Shown piece after piece: positions 33,798 to 42,117 of a stretch of DNA of 43,772 bases (position 1 is its first letter; the number at the start of each line of letters is the position of its first letter). The notes beneath the pieces were generated by a model. It ran no database searches. It had not been told where the DNA came from and was given only the letters and a program-made list of their open reading frames with translations. The DNA lies in contig QJNS01000403.1 of assembly GCA_004154925.1 (NCBI GenBank), positions 1 to 43,772 on the forward strand. Direction: 5' to 3'. Source of the DNA: Monosporascus cannonballus (Eukaryota; Ascomycota; Sordariomycetes; Xylariales). The position numbers and the translations under genes are program-made.

Positions 33798-36098
33798 CTA
33801 TTTTTTATTTTTTATATTATAATCAGATATCGGATATTTGTCCTTAATTCGCTGGAGAGACGGTTCGTAAATAACTCGATAAGAGTTTTTTAGAAAAATA
33901 ATAAGGTTTTTAATAATCGATATACCTTTATTGCTCCGTAATAAAACAATATAAAATAACGTTTTTAAAAGTCGTTCGCGTTTTGGCATTATACAACAAA
34001 GCCGATTGAATTGCAAGCGGTCTTGATTAATATGGAAAATTCTTTCGCGTTTCAATAGGTATATCCGCTTTTAAATACGACGAACTTTGTCGAATTTTTT
34101 TTAAATACGCGTTTCCGTTCGTGTAATTTATTCCGCCTTAATTTTAACTTATAAATAATAATTTGTATTTCGGCATTATTTATTTCGAAAGAAAGATTTT
34201 TTAGATTTTTTCGATATAACGATATACTTTTCCCTTCGTTTTAGCTTGTTTTATATCTTTGTCGACAAAAACGAAAAAAGCTCGAGATTTTTTTTTAAAC
34301 GATTTTAAAACGGAAATTTTCTAAACTATTTATAGAAGTTATAAAGCTTAAATAATTATTCGCGAAAGTCGCTTGATTTATATATGCGACGAACTTTATT
34401 AATTCATCCTTCAAATAATTATTACCTGGATTTAAATTAGCCGATTACGGATATAGAAAAACGTGCAGGGATCTTATTCGTAACTTGGATTAGGGCCTCG
34501 CGACGTATGCCATACATTGTTGCCGGTAGTTCTATTCTTGCCTTCAGTAATATCTCCTTAAGTTAATTATTAAACGTAAGATTTGTTTAGATCTTTTCCG
34601 TCGGCCCGTCCACGAACACTTCTAGAAAGACGAGCAGATTAAGAACGTAATTAGCCTATTCGAAAACCTAGTACTTTTGATTTAATAATGGTTTGACAGT
34701 TAAAATCTATTCGATAATACGGTATTTTTTAAGCGTTTCTATAGCAAAAAAAAATCACAAACATAAAAAGCATTAAATTAACAATAAAAAATTAACTGGG
34801 TAAAAGTTTATATAAAATATAAATTGATTTATATTAAGCAAACAAGTTAATAATAAAATAATACCTTTTAAAAGATATATTTAAGCTTACTTTTAGAAAT
34901 TTTTATTATGTATTTCTTTCGCAAATTTTCGCTTTAAATTATATCGCAATTTCAATTTATTATTTTTAAGCAATTAATATTTTTATATTTTACGATTATT
35001 AACTAAAATTTTTAAATTCCGTAAACCGTAATATTAACCTTATATCGCGAACGTTTATCTTTTTTTTTCGGATCGATCCTTTATTAGTTTTATTTAATCT
35101 AGCTCGTATAAAAATATAACATTTTAATTTAGTATTAATAAATACTCCATACGCTTTGTAAACATTCTTATATTAATTACTTTACCAAAACTGCTTTTCT
35201 GAATATATATAATTTTCGAAAATAAGGCAAGTTTTTAATCGCTTGACCTTAAATAAATCAATTCTTTTCTAACCAGCCTTTAATATCTTATTTTATAATT
35301 AATTTTACGGATTATAATAATATAATATTATCGAAAAACTTATATTTATAATGCAATCTGTAAAGTTTTTCAAAATTAAAGATTTTAAATTTTTTATATA
35401 TGAATCGAATACAAAATATAGTACGTAATTCAGAACGGTTTAAATAATACCCTGTTCGTCGAAATTAAATACGTTTACGATAAATATATCAATAAATTCG
35501 GCAAAATACTTTAATATTTTCAATTTATTGTAAGGGGCTGCATACGCAGTAACTAAGGATATGGGCCACAACAGGTCTATTGAGAAATCTAGGTGTCACG
35601 GCGCTGTACGTCTCTTGGGTTTCTGAAAGATATTCTGTTGTTGCATGAGGAAGAAAGAAGAAAGCTATCTAACAAACGCGGAACGCTTGTGTATATATAG
35701 CGAAACGGCGGCTTAAATAAGCCGTTTTGCTAGTGCCGTAACACTAGGGAACAGCTAAGAAGATGCGTGGGAGCAGCTAGCTATATATACAGGAGCTACG
35801 GGATTAGCGCTACGCTAATCCCTCCACTAGGGCCCTTGGCCCGTGACATTTATATAAAATAAATTCGCGGTATATTTTTTGATACCTTAAAAACGTATTA
35901 ACCCAATTCGGAAATAAAAAGAAGTTTGTAAAAAACGACTTATTCGAACTATATTTCTATCTGAGTGTCGTATCTCCTTTTAGTATAATCCAAGACGTTA
36001 CGTAAAACGGGGTTATCGTCGACATCTATATCGTTATTATTAAAGCCGTTTTCTTCGAAATATCTTCTTCTATCTTCTACTATCTTTTTCCTATCCAT
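33798..36098 (-). pseudogene. DUF3435/FluG-type tyrosine-recombinase-like gene (RIP-degraded, LTR-split)
   Basis: On the minus strand an ATG at 36098 opens MDRKKIVEDRRRYFEENG and then VLDYTKRRYDTQIEI, ending at TAG. After the 320-bp element at 35529-35848 the reading resumes with KYFAEFIDIFIV, TVLNYVLYFVFDS, then KVKRLKTCLIFENYI and KQFW*SN (about 34990-35270). Further on, at about 34490-34570, is MYGIRREALIQVTNK. In intact fungal DUF3435 (FluG-domain) proteins the latter matches a histidine-containing HxxRREALI motif. Here His is Tyr, a CAT-to-TAT change. This family includes the captain recombinases of Starship elements; I infer membership from remembered family motifs, not from a search. 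Length (about 2 kb without the insertion) fits. Dead gene. Confidence 0.65.
35529..35848 (-). mobile_element. Solo-LTR-like element, family F (320 bp)
   Basis: On the minus strand it begins TGTCACGGGCCAAGGG and ends GCAGCCCCTTACA. A perfect 5-bp target duplication TTTAT flanks it (35524-35528 and 35849-35853). Read on the minus strand it has TATA-like words (GTATATATAG) and is GC-rich. It interrupts the recombinase-like pseudogene. Confidence 0.85.
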
Positions 36099-36695
36099 CT
36101 CCGACGCGATAATCTACTTAAACAAATTAAATCGAATAATAAGTAAAAGAATTAAAAAAATAAATATATATAGGTTAATCGGCTAAAATAACGATAAAAA
36201 CGACGATACGTAATCTAACTGGTTCAGATAAAAGATAATTGCTAGGAAAGGATAAAAATTCATAATTACCACGTAACTAATAGGCATACTGAAAAGTCGA
36301 ACTTAACAACGATACATATCGAAAAAGGCCCAAAACTAAGTTTTTATAATATTTCTGGGCGGATTTTCATAAGTTGTCAAGGGCCTCTTTTCTGTACCCC
36401 AGATGGCCGAAAATGGCTCCCCTGTCACAGCCCTCGCGGAAAGTTGGCACTTTGCATTTTTCGGAACTCCATTGTCCTGCATAGCACTGCTTCGTTATCT
36501 AAACCAATTTTGATCACCTCCCCGAGGTGTCCGGAGTAGTACCTGAGCGATTCCTGAGTAGCGCCTGAGTAAAAGCGATGTGGGTTAGGTAAGTAACTGG
36601 GGTTGGTGAGAGCAACTTTCGGGAAACGCAACCAGCAATGGTTCGAGTGCCCACCTTTTGGAATCCAACATCCACACACACAATCTACGATCGAG
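36099..36695. other. Right border of the AT-rich block and flank
   Basis: AT-rich until about 36350, then an abrupt change to normal GC by 36370-36400. The 84-codon minus-strand frame at 36425-36679 shows no protein-like features, so I leave it out. No transposon terminus could be defined here. Confidence 0.45.
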
Positions 36696-37432
36696 TCAAA
36701 TTCTTAGTTGGTCTCTTGAAGATCGTGTTGCGATATCGAGAGTGTTGGCCAAAAGGTGCCGTGATAAGTCAGCAGATGACCTCGTACTGCGTTGTAGGTA
36801 GTAGATAATGTATTCTATGGCTGAGATGCTCGATATAATGGTATCTACCTGCTTGGTTGTCAACGCTAGCTTCTCTTCAACATAAAGCCGACATTTCCAT
36901 CTGGCACGGCCACTTGTAGTCGCTGTGGCATTTTTTTTTCTTTTTTTCATAGAATTTACCGTCTTCTCTAACGCTCTCAGTGTCTTCCTGAGGCCAGACG
37001 GACTCGCGTTCTTCCCCTTTTCTGTGAGCTTTTCATTTGCCTTATTCGCTTTGGAATTTGAAAATGAACTCTATGATGTCTGTTGGATGCCATGTTTCTT
37101 TCGCTTGGGGAGCGGGTTCACATCGCTGCCCTCGTTATCAATGCTGCTATTTTCGTCATCCACAGCCTTCCGTCTTCGTGTAGTCATGGCTCCCTGCTTC
37201 ACAGCATCTAGAGTATGCTGTGTGATTTGCTCTTCCCTATGGTTGTTCTTCTCGAGGTCTGCCTTGATGCTGTCATTGCACATTTGTCCAGTCGAGCGAT
37301 GAGGCTCTGTTCCTCAACTAGATTCCGGGGTATGTAGGCCAAGTTGCGTTTGCGGATCGCTTCCTCGACTGCCTCCTTCACTGTGGCATCAATCTTCTCT
37401 TGGAAGCTAGGCCAGAGCGCTGATTCCGCCAT
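36696..37432 (-). pseudogene. Basic coiled-coil protein gene, frameshifted and stopped
   Basis: From the ATG at 37432 it reads MAESALWPSFQEKIDATVKE and continues through AIRKRN and NLVEEQSLIARLDK. The frame must then shift by one base at about 37285, where the heptad-like reading goes on as CNDSIKADLEKNNHREEQ. An acidic/serine patch (VDDENSSIDNEGSD) and a nuclear-localisation-like PLPKRKK follow. A TAG at 37071-37073 stands where CAG is likely (CpA to TpA). The same frame then stays open to 36696, including a Lys-rich KKRKK. No intron fits the shift. So one frameshift plus one stop break an otherwise continuous coiled-coil protein of about 245 codons. The family is not recognised. A sequencing error could explain the frameshift. 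Confidence 0.5.
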
Positions 37433-38498
37433 GTTGAAAGCATTTCCTGATGTTTGACTGCCCAACAGCTCGTTCCACCTGCCGGATGATTTATCCAGGC
37501 TAGACCCTGGTACCACACACATCAAGCATATATAGCTGAAGAAGGATAAATTATCAGGTTGGTCTCTAGAAGGTCCCAATAAAACAAGCGAGGTAGCGAA
37601 GCCTCCTTAAAATACGCGATACAGCAGTATCTAAGAGAGAGCGATACTAGAGGTATTTGATACAGACCCTCAAAACGAATCCAAGACTTAGCTACTGTTC
37701 AGGTGCCGAGGCTAAGTTTCACAGGTTGTATTTCCGGTTGGCTACTCTGATCGTGCAAGTCGCTACCAGATATGCGTCTCACAGCTGGCTAGGCGGTGCC
37801 TAGGCAATAGTAATGTGAATGGTGGACGAGGCACAAGATATGGATGCATAAGAGTATTTAATGTATACATCCTCACATGCGTGCGACAACGCCTTGTAAA
37901 CAGGATGCGTACATAGTCTAAGTAACTTGGTGGTATCTTCTCCTATCTCACACAGTGCAGCATTGAGCACCCCAAACCGCCAATGCCGCCGCCAGCCCTA
38001 TACCCTGCTCAGTGGCTTGCTCTGCCTGCAATTTGTCGCTGTATGTACGCGCTGCTGTATTTTCTTTCGTTATTCCGGCTCAATCGTCGCTAGTATTGAC
38101 TCGAGGCGTCTTTCTCTTCATTTCAGATCGGGTAGACCGTGCCGAACGGACGGCATGCAGTGGGCGGCTGCAGGTACCTGCTGTGTATTGCTTCGTTTGC
38201 CATAGCGACGCGTTACTGGGCGACAATCGAGTATGCAGGGTAACCCGCTATTTTCCACCTCCTGGACAATACCCTTGTACCAGTGCTTCGAAGTCTCGGT
38301 CTGTAGGGGGTTGGATGGTTTGTAGCAGATGGCTATTATGGTCTGTTCCTCCACTTGCGCTGTTCCTTTAGCCACTCTGCTGATGTCTGTCCTATGATCT
38401 AACATTCCTCTGATCTAAGGCCTGTGCAAAGGAGTCGCCTACTTCATTCTGCCCTGGATTCACGAGCTCTTCCTCTCTCTCTATGCATTCTACGCATC
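37433..38498. other. Normal-GC intergenic region
   Basis: Several short frames overlap on both strands (for example a 95-codon minus-strand frame at 38118-38405) but none has recognisable features. The 3' part should contain the promoter of the gene at 38499. I see no TATA box that I would defend. Confidence 0.4.
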
Positions 38499-40506
38499 AT
38501 GGACGTCCGTCAATTGGCTACACCTCCTAGCTCACAAGTCCGTGAAGCTAGAGCGGACGATCGTGCAACTCGCCAATGTGAAAACGGACTTACTGTAAGT
38601 GGCCCATAAGATCTTGCCCGGGATCGAAGCTCATCACTTAAAGCATGAAGTGGCTACGGACGAGAATGAGTCTTTGCCTCCTACTGGTACCGCAGCATGT
38701 CGAGCATGTCATCCTCCGAATTCTAGCCAAGGATTTCGTAGTGGTGTATGCCATCAACCGGGCACTACTCATGAGTTAGGCCTCATAGATTTGTGCACCC
38801 AGCTCGAGGGCTACTACTATGAGTGCGATGATCTCCAAGAGTTCTACGATTTGGTAGCCACTAGACTAGTGTCCCCCAGCGAGCCGAGCCGTCGCCCAAG
38901 CGGCGCAGAGGTCAAGCGCTGGGTCGCCGCTGTGTGTGAACAGAGGAAGCGGGTTTTGCTCTCGGGCCGAATCCCACCATATCATGAGGGCCGCGAGAAA
39001 CTCGACCAGGCTATCGATGGCTGGGTGGAGATAGAAGGACGCCGAAGCATGCAGCAGGCAGTATCGGACTTGGCGTCGAGCCACCTCCTTGCATTCGGTT
39101 CCGAGGAATCTACGTCGGAATTTATCTTCTTGCCCGCGTACCGGGACAGACTCCGCAAGAACGCTGAACACATCAGCAAAAGAACCAGCGAGAACGGGAA
39201 GGCGAACTCGGTTATCTGCATGCGCCTCGTGCGGTTTGTCGAGGGCCTGTTTGAACGACACCAGGAAGATCTCGCACCACTGCCGAGGCACCCACCTGGA
39301 AATACTTCGTGTTCCTCAATCTCCCCTCTTCCAGAGGCCAATTCAAGTGCCCCAATCGTGGAGGAGCGAGATACCACCTACATATCAAGCAATTCCTCCT
39401 CCAAAGCCAATCGACCTGAAGAACCTCCGTACCCCCCAAGGCCCCGCCCAGCGGCGCATACACCTATATCTAGGCCCGTAGTGAGAGTCTCTGAAACCGA
39501 GACCCGAACGCCGCTCCTCAACACTGATGTCAACACCGACACGGAAGCGTGCCAAGACAGGACTTCGGGCAATCTTGGTCGATCGAGTCTGGAAGAGCCT
39601 TCTCAAGACACACCAAGGCCCTCGGGCTCGAGCATCTCAACGCCACCAAAAGGGCTAAATGGCGAGGGCAAGGCTTTGTCCACCAAGTCCTCTATTGTCT
39701 CTAAAGAGAAGGCAGCCGCGGTCAGAGTGAAAGTAGGGGCTGAAGGTCGGACGGCCCAAGGAGCATCGTCACTGTCTGACCCAGCCCCCAGTCAAACTTT
39801 ATCAGGCAAGAAACATGCTGCCATTGACCCACCAATTTTTGATGGCCCAGCTGTCAAGCGACAGATGCTGTTGTTCAGGGGAGGCTGGACAGAGCGTCAG
39901 AAGAGGTCCACGAGAAAGCCCTCAAAATCAAAGAAAACTTCTACATGGTCACATTCACATTCGACTGGCAAAGCTAAGATAAAGACACGGCCAGATGCCG
40001 CCACTCAGCCGTCTTCCAGTCCTAGCACGGCAGGGACTTGTTTGACTTCTCAGAGTGAAACCACCCCATGTCATTCACGCCATCTGACCCGTAGTAACGC
40101 TGCAACTGAGCCACGGAGTGCTGGTTATAGAACGGGTTTCCATCCTGCCGCCGCAGCACAAGCACAGATCCTGACAGGGAATAGGGGCCAGCCTCGGTCT
40201 CCTAAGGAGATATCGTCGGCCCCTTATCCGAATCAAAAGCGCGAGCTTGGAGAATTTGATGGAGCTGAGGTCATCGACTTGACTATTTCCCCCGACCGCA
40301 AGCAAACCAAGCGGGAAGAACTGGCCCTCAAGAGCCCCCCGGGGTGTACCGCCGGCTCGAATCGGGATATGGTTTGCAGAGGGTGGAAACTGGAAGAGTC
40401 TTCCAAATTGCAAAGCATGGAGCGGCGGTTAGCGAACCTGGAGAAGTTGATTGACTCGCAACGGGGGGTAATGGGTGTTTATGGGAAGCAGGGAGAGGGG
40501 AGGTGA
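38499..40506 (+). CDS. Unrecognised nuclear-type protein with SIM-like motif (paralogue 1)
   Basis: The long frame has no usable ATG near its 5' end, only GTG at 38599. An upstream ATG at 38499 (MDVRQLATPP) joins it through a 49-nt intron (38595-38643) in phase 0, giving about 652 residues. Residues 75-165 are the only compact part: LIDLC, EFYDLV, VKRWV, SGRIPP and DGWVEI. This block aligns without gaps over 38 residues with the gene at 42118. The rest (about 250-600) is low-complexity, rich in S, P, T, R and K and predicted disordered, with Lys/Arg clusters suggesting a nuclear protein. Residues 575-579 are VIDLT, a classic SUMO-interaction motif core, preceded by acidic residues. A short coiled coil (MERRLANLEKL) ends it. 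No catalytic motif was seen, and the family is unknown to me. It may bind chromatin or SUMOylated partners, which is inference only. Confidence 0.7.
38595..38643 (+). other. Predicted 49-nt intron of paralogue 1
   Basis: Perfect donor GTAAGT directly after codon ACT, acceptor ...CTTAAAG. No strong CTAAC branch word is visible. Splicing is phase 0 and supplies the ATG that the long frame lacks. The sequence also reads through in the downstream frame, so retention would not create a stop but would leave no ATG. Confidence 0.6.
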
Positions 40507-41268
40507 AAGCTGGCCCACACGGTCAAACGGGATTATCAGCATGAGACAGTGGATCGCACAAAGAGCCAGCTAGACATTGCTACCTAATATAATGCTAACG
40601 TTAGTACATGCGTATTTTAAGCATTTTCCCACGATGGGTGGTTAATCCGGTTGTATCGTATTCTCCATTTCGAGTCCTCAGGCACCGGATCTGTTTAGCT
40701 CTCCAATTCTCCATTTTTGTAAGACTACCTAACCGGGTTCGTGAATGCGCAGCTTACCAGGAGATGGGAAAGCCCCTGCTGGTAGCTAGCACCCGTGGGT
40801 ACAAGTTAACAAGCCAGCCTCTCTAAGCACTTTAACAGCACGGGCAGAACAGGGAGGCCGAAGAAACAGGCTATCGTTACTACTCAATGAGTACCACCAG
40901 ACGGAGGAGGTAGGAGTCTGGTCCGGAGACGAGGTAACTAGCCAAGCACCGGTCCTGGGTGATATGCTGGCATTTTGCTTCGGGTTCTTCGAAGGTATAC
41001 CGTGCAGCAGACACTGTCTGTTCCGATACGCCTTGACAAGGTATAGTTTCATTTCGCCGCAGGGAAAAGCAAACAGCCCATGTTCGAGAGCGCGTAGCGT
41101 CCCTTGCGAGATGCACAGGGTTCCGCCTGGAAATTAAAAGAAGGGGCGTTTTGTAGGTAAGTGCGTCAGGCGAAGAAAAAAAAATTTGAGGCGGGAGCGT
41201 GGAAAAGGGGACTTACAGGGTAGCGCGTTCCCGGCTTGGTTCCAGGCAGAGCGCGACGCGAACCAATC
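40507..41268. other. Intergenic region between the paralogues, part 1
   Basis: Normal-GC sequence with short overlapping frames on both strands and no recognisable domain. It probably holds the 3' end of paralogue 1. Confidence 0.4.
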
Positions 41269-41889
41269 ATGAAACTGATACATGCGGCTTCTCCAAAGGA
41301 TGGACATTACCGACATGATATTTACGGTCCTGCATGTTGTGAAATGGCCGTGCGAGCAAGTTTAGGCTGGCACTTGGTCTGGCGAGAAGCGGCGACTGTG
41401 ACGGCTGATAATAACACACACGAGAGTATGATCCAGCGCTGTCAGGGTGGAAGAAATACAATCAGAACCAGGCATCTGCCCGGGGCATACACTGTACATT
41501 TTCACCACCCGCCTAAATGCGCAGCTGGTGGTAGCCCGATTGCGCATCCGTGCTGGAAGCATGATTCCCAAACAGCGAGATTTGCCAAGGTGCTTATCCG
41601 TCCTTGTCGGGCGCGAATAGGAGAAGGCCACTGTCTCTTCTACCCGGATTCACGGTCGCGTCCCGGCTCGGTTAGGATTGTTGGACAAGGGACCCTGGAT
41701 GCCTGCATCTCCTGTCTTTCAGGCTCAATTTATGTTATACGTATTTGCACTCCGAGGATTTGTCGCTTAGACCCTGCACACTCTGGCAACTCCCACACTC
41801 TCTCATTCCCCTCGAGATATAAAGACCACCTCATCGGCTTCTATTCCTCTTACACTTTCATGGAGAAGCAACCGGTTACTTGCCTCTGA
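41269..41889 (+). CDS. Doubtful hypothetical frame
   Basis: A 206-codon frame from the ATG at 41269 (MKLIHAASPK) to TGA at 41887-41889. The predicted protein is rich in Cys, His and Arg and shows no domain, signal peptide or membrane segment. Its last 70 bases overlap a likely TATA box and pyrimidine-rich start region for the next gene. The length is somewhat above chance, which is the only support; it may well be non-coding. Confidence 0.2.
   Translation: MKLIHAASPKDGHYRHDIYGPACCEMAVRASLGWHLVWREAATVTADNNTHESMIQRCQGGRNTIRTRHLPGAYTVHFHHPPKCAAGGSPIAHPCWKHDSQTARFAKVLIRPCRARIGEGHCLFYPDSRSRPGSVRIVGQGTLDACISCLSGSIYVIRICTPRICRLDPAHSGNSHTLSFPSRYKDHLIGFYSSYTFMEKQPVTCL
41818..41824 (+). promoter_or_regulatory. 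TATA-like box upstream of paralogue 2
   Basis: TATAAAG, followed by a CT-rich stretch (41835-41858) typical of fungal transcription starts. A ten-codon upstream ORF (ATG at 41860 to TGA at 41889) and a GTAAGC donor at 41939 with a CAG acceptor at 42033 suggest a spliced 5' leader before the ATG at 42118. Prediction only. Confidence 0.35.
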
Positions 41890-42117
41890 AACGACAATAG
41901 CGCACATTCGGGATAAGTCCCAACCAATCTGCAACTATGTAAGCAGCGGTAGCCACTCATGGGCCAGTCTGATACCTGACACGGCCAAGTCCAGGTTCGA
42001 AGCTGAAGGGCTAGCATAGTTTATATACACGCAGAATCTCTGGTGGAGTTGGCTAGTCCATCCATAAGCACCGCTACACCAAGGCTGTTGCGCCACGCCG
42101 AGCTCTACGGGAGAAAG

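Noticed and set aside
33798..34055. 85-codon minus-strand frame as an independent gene
   Set aside because: Its base composition and position fit the tail of the decayed DUF3435-type gene; a chance open stretch.
36425..36679. 84-codon minus-strand frame
   Set aside because: Non-ATG-dependent, no domain, lies across the GC border; nothing supports expression.
38118..38405. 95-codon minus-strand frame
   Set aside because: Has an ATG and looks mildly protein-like, but overlaps plus-strand frames of similar length and shows no motif; not supported enough to call.
38866..40413. Several 60-140-codon minus-strand frames
   Set aside because: Shadows of the long plus-strand gene, caused by its GC-rich codons.
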